Shown: positions 7,594 through 17,649 of the stretch, one piece after another
How the letters are laid out: every line of letters starts with the position of its first letter
Numbering within the stretch: the stretch's first letter is position 1
Assembly (NCBI RefSeq): GCF_008086175.1
Contig: NZ_VSKM01000002.1
Coordinates: forward strand, 1-64,000
Direction: 5' to 3'
Length of the DNA: 64,000 nucleotides
Origin: Bizionia saleffrena
GTDB lineage: Bacteria; Bacteroidota; Bacteroidia; Flavobacteriales; Flavobacteriaceae
Position numbers and translations under genes: made by a program
Notes under the pieces: model-generated
Databases searched by the model: none
What the model was told of the DNA's origin: nothing
Seen by the model: only the letters and a program-made list of their open reading frames with translations

Positions 7594-8626
7594 ATCGGAG
7601 ATAGTCAATTTCTTGAGCAATCGCTCCCTTATTTTCTATCGCGTCGTATAACTTTTCTGCGACATAAGGACCAATCAAAACCCCACGTGTTCCTAATCCG
7701 TTTATAATGTGAACATTTTTATATTCGGGATGACTTCCTATTATTGGACGCCTATTGCTAACTGTTGGACGTATACCCGCCGATTGTTCTACTACTTTAA
7801 ACGGACAATTAATTAAGGGCTTTAGCTTGCTTAAAAGCTGCTCCTTTGCAGTTTCAGTAACTGCATTGGTTTTATCCGTCCAATTATACGTAGAACCTAC
7901 CGTATATAAATCGTTCCCTTTTGGAATAATAAAAACACTCGCTTTTAAAATGTAATCTATTTTAAGTGCTGGAGCGTGGATAGTTAATAATTCGCCTTTA
8001 GCTTCTTTTAAAGACACTCTAGGAAAAAATATGTTATTTACAACCCCGTAACCTTCAGCAAATACAATATGTTTAGCGGTAATATTTTTATAGCTAACTG
8101 CTGAAGTGTTTATAGTAAGCCCTTCAAAATCGAACGTTTCTTCAAGTAATTGGGCATTCGCTTTTAAATCCTGAGTATAACTATCAATAAGAACATTGGT
8201 GTCAATGCGACCTGTTTCAAGAACTTCACCAAAACCAAAGTCGGCATTTACTGAAGCGTTAGTATTTTTTTGAAGCGTTGTAGACATAAATCGAGACAAC
8301 TCTAATTGATCTGAAGCCGCGTACCAATCATTTTGTTCCTCGAGAGAGGTAAACCGTCGGTAAACAGGAATTTTATAGTCTAGTTTTATATCCAACCGCT
8401 TTTCTATCGCTTTATACATTGGTAAAGCAACAGCTAATTGCTCAACCGATTTCCAGACTACGCTAAAGCGTTTTAAAACGACTGGATTGTAAACCCCACC
8501 AGCAACCAAAGAGGCTTGCTGAGAATGATTATTCATCACTACAAACGATTTGTTATTCGCAATTAATTGCTCGCAAAAGGAAATACCAGCAAGACCGCAC
8601 CCTACAATAATATAATCTACATTCAT
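7583..8626 (-). CDS. FAD-dependent amino-acid-oxidase-like oxidoreductase
   Basis: A 347-residue protein of the DAO superfamily. The N-terminus VDYIIVGCGLAGISFCEQL is the Rossmann dinucleotide-binding loop for FAD, and the C-terminal AGIRPTVSNRRPIIG...NGLGTRGVLIGPYVAE is the second FAD-contacting segment. A substrate-domain insertion lies between about 80 and 270. It resembles glycine-oxidase or ThiO-like enzymes in shape, but no thiamine genes are nearby, so the substrate is left open. It is followed by no clear partner and overlaps the end of the DUF983 gene. Confidence 0.85.
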   Translation of the reverse strand: MNVDYIIVGCGLAGISFCEQLIANNKSFVVMNNHSQQASLVAGGVYNPVVLKRFSVVWKSVEQLAVALPMYKAIEKRLDIKLDYKIPVYRRFTSLEEQNDWYAASDQLELSRFMSTTLQKNTNASVNADFGFGEVLETGRIDTNVLIDSYTQDLKANAQLLEETFDFEGLTINTSAVSYKNITAKHIVFAEGYGVVNNIFFPRVSLKEAKGELLTIHAPALKIDYILKASVFIIPKGNDLYTVGSTYNWTDKTNAVTETAKEQLLSKLKPLINCPFKVVEQSAGIRPTVSNRRPIIGSHPEYKNVHIINGLGTRGVLIGPYVAEKLYDAIENKGAIAQEIDYLRFIS

Positions 8627-8670
8627 AACCGCGAAGATATAATATAAAATGACGAAAGTGTCTTAAAACA

Positions 8671-8702
8671 AAAAACGCTCACTTAAAAAAGTGAGCGTTT
8701 TT
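8671..8702 (-). terminator. Bidirectional terminator after gldN
   Basis: Perfect 14-bp arms 8671-8684 and 8689-8702 around loop AAAA, with A-runs and T-runs at both ends. It closes the gldKLMN unit and shields the FAD oxidoreductase gene downstream. Confidence 0.85.
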
Positions 8703-8721
8703 ATTAACTATAATTATTAAA

Positions 8722-9621
8722 TTAGTAGGACCACATATCTAATTCAAAATTTCTAATTTTCTCTTTTATTCTTTTAGACTCTAATAACTGCATTAAAGCA
8801 TTCTCTGCAACGTACTCGTCTATTGTTCTATCTCCATATACATTTTCTTCTTTATAAATCACTCCACTAAAACGTCTAGCGTTTAAGATATGATCGAAAG
8901 AAAACGGTACGGCACTATTTTTTGTATTAAACGATTTTGCTTCGTGTAAAACATTTCTAGCATCGGGAAAGAAAACCCAAAATAATGGATTTGGTAATTT
9001 ATTCGATTCATCGTTAGAGTCAATAAAGTTAACATCTGGTGCTGCCGGAGCAATACCTAAAAGCCTATACTTTAATTCTCCTTGACGTTTATCGAAATAC
9101 CAAAGCCCTTTTATTAAGTAAGCACTCACATCAAAAGAAGAAATTTTACGAGTTGTAATATACTCAGGATCTACATAACCATCGGCATTAAACTGGTCGT
9201 ACCCTATTTCTAGCGTATCCACTTTAGTCGTAATGTCTTTAAGTTCTTTTTGCGTACGTAAACCGGTGAAATAAGAATCGTTATATACTTTTTCAATTTT
9301 CCCTTGGGCAATTGCCTTTATTAAAACATCGTAAAGTGATCTTCTGTTGCTACCAATATTATTGGTATCTACAGGGTAATATAACGGAAAATTTACACGT
9401 TCGTCTAGTACTACTTTTTCCCAAGTCATTTTAGCGAACATAATATCTCTATCGTCAACGTACCCGTAATCTAACGGCTTGTCGTTATCTAGCGCTTTTT
9501 GTTCTTCAGTTCTTACTCCAATTTCATCTGGATCTTTGGCATTTAATATGTTAGCCTGAGCAAAAGCTCCTGAAGACAAACACATACCCAAAATAACTGT
9601 TAATAAAGATTTATAATTCAT
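8722..9621 (-). CDS. gldN: GldN, T9SS/gliding periplasmic ring component
   Basis: A 299-residue protein with a signal peptide (about 1-22, ending AFAQ). GldN associates with GldK as the periplasmic ring of the type IX secretion system and is required for secretion and gliding. Recognisable segments are the VDDRDIMFAKMTWEKVVLDERVNFPLYYP region (about 55-85), YFTGLRTQKELKD, and DEYVAENALMQLLESKRIKEKIRNFELDMWSY at the C-terminus. It is the last gene of gldK-gldL-gldM-gldN, 42 bases after gldM, and is followed by a strong terminator. Confidence 0.95.
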   Translation of the reverse strand: MNYKSLLTVILGMCLSSGAFAQANILNAKDPDEIGVRTEEQKALDNDKPLDYGYVDDRDIMFAKMTWEKVVLDERVNFPLYYPVDTNNIGSNRRSLYDVLIKAIAQGKIEKVYNDSYFTGLRTQKELKDITTKVDTLEIGYDQFNADGYVDPEYITTRKISSFDVSAYLIKGLWYFDKRQGELKYRLLGIAPAAPDVNFIDSNDESNKLPNPLFWVFFPDARNVLHEAKSFNTKNSAVPFSFDHILNARRFSGVIYKEENVYGDRTIDEYVAENALMQLLESKRIKEKIRNFELDMWSY

Positions 9622-9663
9622 TCTAAAAATAATTTAATTGTTTTTAATTACAAAGTTGCTTGA

Positions 9664-11229
9664 TTAGTTAGATAACTCTATAATAATTGGTGCTGCTGGT
9701 TTTATTTTTGGACCATTAGATCGTGATCTAATTTCAAAAATCTGAATATCAGCTCCTCTTTTTGCTTTTCTTAACGCCGCTTTTGCTTGACCGCTAAGTT
9801 TGTTTCCTGAAACCGTTACACTTGGTTGCCCAGGTACTTTCATTTTAAATCCAGTCACTGTTAAAGGTAAATCGAAATCAAAGTCTTCTAAGACTGCTCC
9901 AATTGTACCAATTTCAACGTTGTTTCTAGGTAATTTGAAAGATCCAGACTTTCCAGCTAACTGACCAGAAGGTGTTGGGATATCTTTAATTCTAAAGGTT
10001 TTCTTATCTGACGCTTTAGAACCATCATCAAGAGTTGCGCTTACATTAATAGTAACCTCTCTTCCTGAAGTTGGAACCATTGTATAAGCTCCAGCCTTAG
10101 ATGATTTCTTTAAACCTGATCCACTCGCAGATACTTTATTATCTGGAACACCGGCGAAAGAAATCGTCATTGGGTTAGCAACACCACGGTATACAACATT
10201 CATTTTATCTGCAGAAATAGTTGCAGAGTTTGGACGTGGAACTACCACGTAATTTGCTTTAATAGGAATTTCTAAAGGCTTACCATCTTCTAAGAAAGTA
10301 AATTTACCTTCAATTTCATGAGAACCAACATTACCAACATTAAAGTCTAGTTTAGCAGCTCCCGTAGAGTCTATTGCGTTCGCAATGTCTACCTCACTAC
10401 CTTGAACAACTAGTTTAGAAGGTGTTACGTTAGCGTACTTTCCTATTACTACTCTCCCTGAAAATTTTTCACCTGCAAAAAATGCAGATTTATCAGCCAA
10501 TACAATAGCTTGGTATTTATTAAGAGATACTGCGGCATCTAATGTGTTACCTAAGAAAAGGTTAAACATATTTGCTTCGGTTACTTTAACATCATTTTGC
10601 ATTGCTGTTAGTTTCGTGTAAGAAGCAATTGCTGGGTACCCTTTGTAATGGTGATCTAACCATTCAATTTGTTTACCATCAGCGTTTTTTTCTGGTTCAA
10701 TACTAAAACGTCTGTTAAAGCTTTCTATCGCTTTTTTGTATTTCACATCTGTACCTAAAATAGCTAAGATCTCTTTTTTATACTTTTCGATCTCTGCAAT
10801 TACGGCTTCACCCTCTTTTGTTAAACGATCTCCTGTAAACCATTTTTCATCTAGGATATCTGTTTTATCCATAGATTCGAAAGGTAATTGACCGGTTTTA
10901 GGATCTATTTCATAATCTCCCGCTTTTATTAAGTCCTGCTTTAATCCTCCAATATATCTGAAAAATTTATCTGAAACAATACTTACTTGTTTTGCTTTAG
11001 TTGCCGGTACTGCAAAATCTTCTGGTTTCTCTTCTGCTTTAGTTTCTAAATTCTCTAATAGTGCGCTGTTTTTTTCTGTAGTAGCCTCGTTAGACTCTAC
11101 AAACTTTGCTTCCATTAAACCAAATGCCGATAATACTTCTTTTGACATATTCATTGCTATCATTGCGATAAATACCAAATACATCAAGTTAATCATTTTC
11201 TGTCTTGCGGACTGTTTTCCTCCTGCCAT
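9664..11229 (-). CDS. gldM: GldM, T9SS/gliding motor shaft protein
   Basis: A 521-residue protein with one N-terminal membrane helix (NLMYLVFIAMIAMNMSKEVL, about 13-33) and a long periplasmic part of beta domains, as in GldM/PorM. With GldL it forms the proton-driven rotary motor of the type IX secretion system; the periplasmic shaft reaches the GldKN ring. The C-terminal FRIKDIPTPSGQLAGKSG...LEDFDFDLPLTVTGFKM region (about 405-465) is the typical last domain. Length agrees with the family (about 515). It lies between gldL and gldN. Confidence 0.96.
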   Translation of the reverse strand: MAGGKQSARQKMINLMYLVFIAMIAMNMSKEVLSAFGLMEAKFVESNEATTEKNSALLENLETKAEEKPEDFAVPATKAKQVSIVSDKFFRYIGGLKQDLIKAGDYEIDPKTGQLPFESMDKTDILDEKWFTGDRLTKEGEAVIAEIEKYKKEILAILGTDVKYKKAIESFNRRFSIEPEKNADGKQIEWLDHHYKGYPAIASYTKLTAMQNDVKVTEANMFNLFLGNTLDAAVSLNKYQAIVLADKSAFFAGEKFSGRVVIGKYANVTPSKLVVQGSEVDIANAIDSTGAAKLDFNVGNVGSHEIEGKFTFLEDGKPLEIPIKANYVVVPRPNSATISADKMNVVYRGVANPMTISFAGVPDNKVSASGSGLKKSSKAGAYTMVPTSGREVTINVSATLDDGSKASDKKTFRIKDIPTPSGQLAGKSGSFKLPRNNVEIGTIGAVLEDFDFDLPLTVTGFKMKVPGQPSVTVSGNKLSGQAKAALRKAKRGADIQIFEIRSRSNGPKIKPAAPIIIELSN

Positions 11230-11275
11230 GTCTAATTAGTTTGTTTTGTTAATAATTAAGTGTACTAATTACTAA

Positions 11276-11914
11276 TTAGTTTTTATTCATTGCAGATAAC
11301 ATACCACCATAAACACCATTTAAAGATGAAAGGTTTGATGCTAACGATTGCATTTGCTCTTTTAATTTAGAAGCATTTTCTACAGTTTCTTCATTAATAG
11401 AAGCTTGGCGGCTTGCGCTATCCATTTGTACTTTATAAAGACTGTTTAAAGATTCTAATTGAGCTGCAGCTAATGACATTTGCTCACCGTATTTTTTAGT
11501 TGATGCCATAGAATCTACTGTTGGAGCAATTCCTTTTGCAGCGCCTTCAAAGTTTTTAATGCTGTTTCCTAAACTCGCCATTAATTCACCATCAATTTTA
11601 GCTTCTTTTAATAAGTTATCTAATTTTTTAGATAAAAGTCCGTCTGCTTCTTTAGGGTCTTCATTTTTTGATTGTTTCTTTAAAGATCCTTCTCCTCCAG
11701 CTAATTCTGGATACACTTTAGACCAATCTAAATCTCCTGATTGCTTTTCGAAAGCTGAAAGCGTAAATACGATAGCTTCAACAACCATACCTATTGTTAA
11801 GATAAGTGATCCATAAGGCCAGTGTTGGATTTTAAATAATGCTCCAAGAATTACAATTGCAGCTCCAAGCCCGTAGACCATGTTCATTGTTGAAAGTTTT
11901 CCTTTTTGTGCCAT
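11276..11914 (-). CDS. gldL: GldL, T9SS/gliding motor membrane subunit
   Basis: A 212-residue inner-membrane protein with two N-terminal helices (about 12-27 and 36-55) and a cytoplasmic coiled-coil tail. The second helix carries the conserved membrane-buried Glu (E46 in VVEAIVFTL) believed to be part of the proton path, and the loop has FKIQHWPYG. The tail (about 95-212) is alanine- and leucine-rich, as expected for the cytoplasmic stator part. It is 71 bases after gldK; the gap holds a short TTAAG tandem repeat near 11940-11960. Confidence 0.96.
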   Translation of the reverse strand: MAQKGKLSTMNMVYGLGAAIVILGALFKIQHWPYGSLILTIGMVVEAIVFTLSAFEKQSGDLDWSKVYPELAGGEGSLKKQSKNEDPKEADGLLSKKLDNLLKEAKIDGELMASLGNSIKNFEGAAKGIAPTVDSMASTKKYGEQMSLAAAQLESLNSLYKVQMDSASRQASINEETVENASKLKEQMQSLASNLSSLNGVYGGMLSAMNKN

Positions 11915-11985
11915 AATTTCTAAGTGTTTTAATTTTTAGTAGTTAAGTTAAGTTAAGTTATTAATAGTTAAGTAGGTATTTTAAA

Positions 11986-13350
11986 TTATCGTCTAGAGTT
12001 AGCTGTAACTTCAGTTCCCATATAATCTTGAACGGTTCTGAAACCAATATAACTTCTTGATGAGTCTGCATATTCATAATCTCTTGAACTTACTTGTAAA
12101 AAGTAGGCCACATCTTTCCAAGAACCACCTCTAACCACTTTACGTTGGTTATTTTTATCGTTGACACTTGGGTTAATAGTAGATACAAATTCGTAAGATC
12201 CTGGATCGTAAGATGCATTTACCCATTCTGAAACGTTACCAGCCATATTATAAAGGTTAAAATCGTTTGGCTCGTAGGCATCTGCTTCTACAGTATATAA
12301 TGCTTGATCTGCTGCGTAATCACCGCGTAATGGTTTAAAGTTAGCCATAAAACAACCTCTATCGTTTTTGGCATACGGCCCACCCCAAGGAAATGTTGCT
12401 GCTTGCAAACCACCTCTTGCTGCATACTCCCACTCTGCCTCAGATGGCAAACGATAAGAGTTTACAAAAGCTTTCTTTTTCTCCTTTCTATATGAGTTAT
12501 GCTTTAAGGTTCTCCATTGGCAAAATGCTTTGGCCTGTTTCCAAGTTATTCCTACTACTGGATACTCACTGTAAGCATCGTGCCAGAAATAATCATTGTG
12601 CATTGGTTCGTTATAAGAGTAAGCAAAATCTCTAATCCAAGCTGTTGTATCTGGATAGATAGCTACTTCTTCTTTCATTATAACGTCTTTACGTCGTAAG
12701 TTTCTGTTTTTAGCCGCTTTTTGAATATCCATATACGTGTACTGAAACTTAAACTTCGTTACATCCCACGTTCTTTGTCCGTTATAAGACTCTTCTATAG
12801 GAAGGTACATTGTATCCATAACTTCAGCATAAAACTCATCTGGATATTCGGCGGTGTCAAAAACCAAATCAATGTCTTTGTTTAATTTTTTGCCTTCGTA
12901 ACCTGTTTCTCCCAAACCGCTATAGTTATCGAACATATACTTTTCGTAGACACTCATATCCTCTTCATTAGCGCCTTTAAAAGCAAACTGGCCAATTCCT
13001 GGGCTTGTTGGGTCTGTTTCACCAACCTCATCAGCCAAAATAGCCAACTTTGTTCTAATTGTCGAGTCGCGAACCCATTCTACAAACTGGCGGTACTCAC
13101 TATTCGTGATTTCCGTTTCGTCCATGTAAAAAGCTCTTACTGTAACTGTTTTTGCCGGAGCATCCTGAATACCAGCCAAATCATCATCGGCCTTACCCAT
13201 AATAAATGCACCACCTGGTACCAATGTCATACCATAAGGTTTTTCTGGATGCCATTTTTTTCCTTTTACACCAACTAGCTGACCCTTGTCTTTAGAACCA
13301 CAACTTGCTAAAAGTGTCAAAACTGCCGTTATTAGTAGAAATTTCTTCAT
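11986..13350 (-). CDS. gldK: GldK, T9SS/gliding lipoprotein
   Basis: A 454-residue lipoprotein with lipobox LLASC (Cys17). The rest is a formylglycine-generating-enzyme/sulfatase-modifying fold: TLVPGGAFIMGKADDD...YMDETEITNSEYRQFV at the front and NLYNMAGNVSEWVNAS...VVRGGSWKD...SRSYIGFRTVQD at the back. GldK is anchored to the outer membrane and forms the periplasmic ring of T9SS with GldN. It is the first gene of gldKLMN, with a candidate promoter about 55-80 bases upstream. Confidence 0.96.
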   Translation of the reverse strand: MKKFLLITAVLTLLASCGSKDKGQLVGVKGKKWHPEKPYGMTLVPGGAFIMGKADDDLAGIQDAPAKTVTVRAFYMDETEITNSEYRQFVEWVRDSTIRTKLAILADEVGETDPTSPGIGQFAFKGANEEDMSVYEKYMFDNYSGLGETGYEGKKLNKDIDLVFDTAEYPDEFYAEVMDTMYLPIEESYNGQRTWDVTKFKFQYTYMDIQKAAKNRNLRRKDVIMKEEVAIYPDTTAWIRDFAYSYNEPMHNDYFWHDAYSEYPVVGITWKQAKAFCQWRTLKHNSYRKEKKKAFVNSYRLPSEAEWEYAARGGLQAATFPWGGPYAKNDRGCFMANFKPLRGDYAADQALYTVEADAYEPNDFNLYNMAGNVSEWVNASYDPGSYEFVSTINPSVNDKNNQRKVVRGGSWKDVAYFLQVSSRDYEYADSSRSYIGFRTVQDYMGTEVTANSRR

Positions 13351-13402
13351 ATTTATTGATACCTATAAGGTTAATTAATTGCTCTTATTTTTTTCAAGAG
13401 CG

Positions 13403-13433
13403 TAAACATATTTATATAATATTTAAAAAACAA
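13403..13433 (-). promoter_or_regulatory. Candidate promoter of the gldKLMN operon
   Basis: On the minus strand TTG (13431-13433) and TATGTTTA (13403-13410) are 20 bases apart, one mismatch from the TAnnTTTG -7 box. A small GCTCTT/AAGAGC hairpin lies between it and the gldK ATG (13381-13401). Confidence 0.45.
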
Positions 13434-13517
13434 CTTTTTTAGCATAAAAACGACATTTTATCGTGTTAAAACACCATTAATCGATTAAGAAAATGTTAAA
13501 AAAGAATAACATTCGGT

Positions 13518-14690
13518 TTACGAATACACGCTGTTTTTTTGAAATGCTTTGTACCATCTATCTGGTATTAGGTTGTTACACGCGTCCAAATAATCTTGAT
13601 GCGTACAAGGTAATAACGTGTGCTTTTTTAATTTATTATTAACATTTGCTAAAAAAGGAATTTCAATCCACCAGCGTCCAGATTTAATACTTTTGTAGAA
13701 AACAAGCTCGTGCGCGTCTGCTAATGTAATATATTTCTGGTGATTAGTTCCAGTTATAAAGTCATCATCTTTAACACGATAGTTAAATCCTTCTATGAAA
13801 TACCAGACCATTTGGGCGATTAAAAGTTCGGTCATTTCATCGTCGTAAGACGCTTTATAATCAAAAATACCAAATGTTGACACCTTATTGCTGATACCTG
13901 CATAGCGAGAAACAGCACAAATTTCTTTGCCGTCTAATCCGTTTGGAGACAGCCGTTGTTTTAAACTCACTTCTGAAGCTTTTAAGACCCCTAAATCCAC
14001 GCTCACAATATTTGCATCGCGCATTACAGGTTCTACAATAGTTATATCGTTAGAAACCTCCCCTAAGCGATAAGCTTCAAAATACAAACGCTCTATTAAA
14101 TCTATTTCTTCTTGAGAATTAAAATACGTTTGATATCCAATGGTGGCGTAGTTAAATAAATTATACGGTTCGTCTAAAATTATTTTACCAATAAAACTAT
14201 TGCTTTTAATTGGTTTCGCTGAATCGCCTAAATCGAATTTAGCATCCACATTAACGATATTCACCATAGGCATTAATTCGTCGTAAGCCCGATATAACGG
14301 ATAAGTTAAATCTTGACTTCCGCCAATGACAATAGGAATTATTTTTTTATCAATTAATATAGAGACTGTCGTTTTTAAAGCAAAGTATGTATCCTCTACA
14401 CTTTCGCCACGTTGGATATCGCCTAAATCGGCAATGGTAACAGTCCAGCTTCCAGGGTATAACGCGTAGAATGCTTTACGGATTTCGTTAAAATCGTGAT
14501 CTTCGCCAATATAATCGACACTATTTCGGTTTTCTAAAACACCAATAAGCGCAACAGAGACTCCTGTTAAATCTGGAATACCGTGTTGCGCTGAGTGTAT
14601 TCTTAATTTCCGCCCTAGTGCTTGCATGGATAATAGCTCGTTATGAGCGAGCACTGAATCTGATACAGGTGAAAGGAAACTAAAATTCAT
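13518..14690 (-). CDS. Arginase/formimidoylglutamase-fold protein, metal ligands degraded
   Basis: A 390-residue protein of the ureohydrolase (arginase, agmatinase, formimidoylglutamase) superfamily. The three metal-binding motifs align but are altered: GGSQDLT in place of GG(D/G)HD, NVDAKFD in place of DAHxD, and SVDLGVLKASE in place of SxDxDxxDP. Thus the two His ligands are Gln and Lys, and one late Asp is Gly, while three Asp remain. Activity as a manganese hydrolase is therefore doubtful. It lies between topA and gldK, five bases downstream of topA, so it is likely co-transcribed with topA. A link with the gliding operon is only positional. Confidence 0.8.
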   Translation of the reverse strand: MNFSFLSPVSDSVLAHNELLSMQALGRKLRIHSAQHGIPDLTGVSVALIGVLENRNSVDYIGEDHDFNEIRKAFYALYPGSWTVTIADLGDIQRGESVEDTYFALKTTVSILIDKKIIPIVIGGSQDLTYPLYRAYDELMPMVNIVNVDAKFDLGDSAKPIKSNSFIGKIILDEPYNLFNYATIGYQTYFNSQEEIDLIERLYFEAYRLGEVSNDITIVEPVMRDANIVSVDLGVLKASEVSLKQRLSPNGLDGKEICAVSRYAGISNKVSTFGIFDYKASYDDEMTELLIAQMVWYFIEGFNYRVKDDDFITGTNHQKYITLADAHELVFYKSIKSGRWWIEIPFLANVNNKLKKHTLLPCTHQDYLDACNNLIPDRWYKAFQKNSVYS

Positions 14691-14694
14691 TTAT

Positions 14695-17301
14695 TTATTT
14701 TTTTGTAGTGGTTTTCGTTGCGGTTGTTTTTTTAGTTGCCGCTTTTTTGGTGGTCGTTTTCTTTGCCGCAGTGTTCTTGGTAGTGGCTTTCTTTGCTGCC
14801 GGTTTCTTAGCAGCCGGTTTCTTAGCTGCTGGCTTTTTCTTAGCCGCTTTTTTCTTAGGCGCGTTTTTTTCGATGATACCTTGTACCTCTTCCAAAGTTA
14901 ACGCCGGCGCATCAGTTGTTTTAGGCAATTCTATCTTTACTTTACCCTGAAGGATATTAAAACGTCCCCAACGCGCCTTCTCTACGCGAATACCTTCATC
15001 TTCCCAATTATGAATAACCTTATCAATTTCCTTTTGAATTTTGGTTTCGATCAATTCCACTATTTCCTCATCGGATAAATTATCCCAATCGTATTTTTTG
15101 TTCACGTTAATAAACATATCATTCCATTTAATAAATGGTCCGAAACGCCCTTTTCCTTTTTGCACCGGTAAATCCTTATACATATATATAGGAGCGTCTG
15201 CTTTTTCCTTTTCCTTAATAAGCTCAATAGCACCGTCATATTCCATACTTAACGGATCCGTACCACGAGGTAACGATACAAAAGCGTCACCGAACTTAAC
15301 ATATGGCCCATAACGGCCATTATTAACCTCTACGGGCTCTCCTTTATAATCACCTAACGTTTTTGGCAACTGGAATAAATCCATCGCTTCCTCAAACGTT
15401 ATAGTATTTAATTGCTGGTCCGGACTTAAACTAGCGTAGGTTGGTTTTTCTTCGTCATCTACCGTTCCCTTTTGCACCATTGGTCCGAATTTCCCTAAAC
15501 GCACACTTACGCGTTTACCCGAAGTTGGATCTTCACCTAATATACGTTCTCCAGATTCTCTATCGGCATTTTCTTGAACGTCGATAACCTTAGGGTGGAA
15601 ATCTTTATAAAAAGACTTCATTACCTCTTTCCAATCGGCTTTACCGTCGGCAATATCATCAAACTGATTTTCTACATTTGCGGTGAAGCTGTAATCTAAA
15701 ATCGTTTCGAAATGATTCACTAAGAAATCGGTAACAATCATACCAATATCTGTTGGTACTAATTTTCCTTTATCCGAACCTACTTTTTCGGTAAGCGCAT
15801 TATCTTTTACTTTATGTGCTTTTAAAACCAATTGTGTGTAATTACGTTCTACACCGTCAATTGTTCCTTTTTCTACGTAATTTCTATTTTGGATGGTAGA
15901 AATAGTTGGCGCATAAGTAGACGGACGACCAATACCTAATTCTTCTAACTTCTTAACTAAAGATGCTTCAGTGTAGCGGTAGGGCGCTCGAGAATAACGC
16001 TCGGTTGCCGTGATGTAATTATTGAGTAAGGTTTCGTTTACCTTCATTGCCGGTAACATTCCTTCTTGCTCGGTATCTTCATCATCGGTACCTTCTAAGT
16101 ACACCTTTAAAAATCCATCAAAAGTAATAACCTCTCCATTTGCTGTAAAGGTTTCGTTATGTGCTGCAGCTTCAATTTTAACATTGGTACGCTCCAATTG
16201 TGCTTCACTCATTTGTGAAGCAATAGCACGTTTCCAAATTAAATCGTATAAACGCGCTTGATCGCGTTCTAAACTAACCGAATGTGTTTCGAAACTTGTT
16301 GGTCTAATGGCCTCGTGCGCTTCTTGTGCGCCTTTAACTTTACCTTTATAATTACGTGTTTTACTGTATTCTTTTCCGTAGGCTTTTATAATTTCTTTTT
16401 CGGCACCTTTTCGTGCTTCATCAGATAAGTTTACACTATCGGTTCTCATATAAGTTATCAAACCGGCTTCGTATAAACGTTGTGCCATATTCATCGTTTT
16501 ACTTACTGAGAAGTATAATTTTCGCGATGCTTCTTGTTGTAAGGTCGACGTGGTAAACGGTGCTGCTGGCGATTTTTTAGCGGGCTTCTTTTCTAAGTTA
16601 ACCACCTTAAAAGTAGTATTTGCATTTTTTTCTAAAAACGCGACTGCTTCTTCTTTGGTTTGAATCGATTTTGGCAGTTTCGCCTTAAACGATTGTCCTT
16701 CTTCGTTAGAAAACTCAGCATCGATACGGTACGACGCTTCCGCTTTAAATCCTTGAATTTCGCGCTCACGTTCTACAATTAAACGCACAGAAACCGATTG
16801 TACACGACCCGCAGACAACCCTCCTTTTACTTTTCGCCACAATACCGGAGACAACTCATACCCTACAATTCTATCTAATACACGACGTGCTTGTTGTGCA
16901 TCGACTAGATCATAATCTATTTGTCTAGGATTCTCTACTGCTTTTTGAATAGCAGTCTTAGTAATTTCATGAAAAACGATGCGTTTTGTTTTGGCTTTAT
17001 CCAAATTTAAAGACTCGGCTAAATGCCAAGCTATGGCCTCACCCTCGCGATCCTCATCACTTGCTAGCCAAACCATTTCAGCTTTCTTTGCTAAATCTTT
17101 CAGCTTTTTAACTACCGCTTTTTTATCGACAGACACTTCATATCTTGGCTCAAAATCGCCTTCTACATCTACCCCTAATTCCTTTGAAGGTAAATCGGAA
17201 ATATGTCCATAACTCGATTCAACTTTAAAATCTTTACCCAAAAACTTTTCTATTGTTTTTGCCTTTGCAGGGGACTCTACTATTACTAAATTCTTCGCCA
17301 T
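14695..17301 (-). CDS. topA: DNA topoisomerase I
   Basis: A type IA topoisomerase of 868 residues from the ATG at 17301 (MAKNLVIVESPAKAKTIEKFLG); an ATG 16 codons upstream is possible but the Toprim strand starts here. Features are the Toprim domain (to about 140, with SDEDREGEAIAWH), the active-site Tyr in AGLITYMRTDSVNLS, and C-terminal beta repeats (GRYGPYVKFGD, GRFGPFIKWND) without cysteine zinc ribbons. The last 50 residues are an alanine-lysine-threonine tail of the kind that binds DNA nonspecifically. It relaxes negative supercoils during transcription. Confidence 0.97.
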   Translation of the reverse strand: MAKNLVIVESPAKAKTIEKFLGKDFKVESSYGHISDLPSKELGVDVEGDFEPRYEVSVDKKAVVKKLKDLAKKAEMVWLASDEDREGEAIAWHLAESLNLDKAKTKRIVFHEITKTAIQKAVENPRQIDYDLVDAQQARRVLDRIVGYELSPVLWRKVKGGLSAGRVQSVSVRLIVEREREIQGFKAEASYRIDAEFSNEEGQSFKAKLPKSIQTKEEAVAFLEKNANTTFKVVNLEKKPAKKSPAAPFTTSTLQQEASRKLYFSVSKTMNMAQRLYEAGLITYMRTDSVNLSDEARKGAEKEIIKAYGKEYSKTRNYKGKVKGAQEAHEAIRPTSFETHSVSLERDQARLYDLIWKRAIASQMSEAQLERTNVKIEAAAHNETFTANGEVITFDGFLKVYLEGTDDEDTEQEGMLPAMKVNETLLNNYITATERYSRAPYRYTEASLVKKLEELGIGRPSTYAPTISTIQNRNYVEKGTIDGVERNYTQLVLKAHKVKDNALTEKVGSDKGKLVPTDIGMIVTDFLVNHFETILDYSFTANVENQFDDIADGKADWKEVMKSFYKDFHPKVIDVQENADRESGERILGEDPTSGKRVSVRLGKFGPMVQKGTVDDEEKPTYASLSPDQQLNTITFEEAMDLFQLPKTLGDYKGEPVEVNNGRYGPYVKFGDAFVSLPRGTDPLSMEYDGAIELIKEKEKADAPIYMYKDLPVQKGKGRFGPFIKWNDMFINVNKKYDWDNLSDEEIVELIETKIQKEIDKVIHNWEDEGIRVEKARWGRFNILQGKVKIELPKTTDAPALTLEEVQGIIEKNAPKKKAAKKKPAAKKPAAKKPAAKKATTKNTAAKKTTTKKAATKKTTATKTTTKK

Positions 17302-17649
17302 TCTTCGTGTTTTGTGGTTACAAATGTATATCAAAAAAAATACATCCACCTAATTTTTATCCTATTTAAGAATAGAACCGCTCTATTAAACACAATAATT
17401 ATTAGGTCTATATTTTATAAAAATAACCTTTAGGGTGTTTCCGTTTCCACTCCATTACTATAAAAACCAACCCCATATTCCGCACTTTTCCCCACTATAC
17501 TAGCCACCCGAGAATCGATGGTATAATTCTAAATATAACAGCACAAAAATTCTCTATTCTAAGACTATTATCTTTATTATATGTGAATTTAAAAAACCTA
17601 ATAGCACAAAAATTTAACTTTTATGAGGGAAAAATAATAACACTGTCAC
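17302..17649. other. Intergenic region between divergent topA and miaB
   Basis: About 350 bases without a supported gene. The sequence is AT-rich with a short pyrimidine-rich patch near 17445-17490. I see no terminator, RNA gene or strong repeat. It must contain the topA promoter, which I cannot place confidently. Confidence 0.5.

Noticed and set aside
14708-14950. Hydrophobic 80-residue frame opposite the topA tail
   Set aside because: It is the complement of the Lys/Ala-rich C-terminal repeat of TopA; low-complexity shadow.
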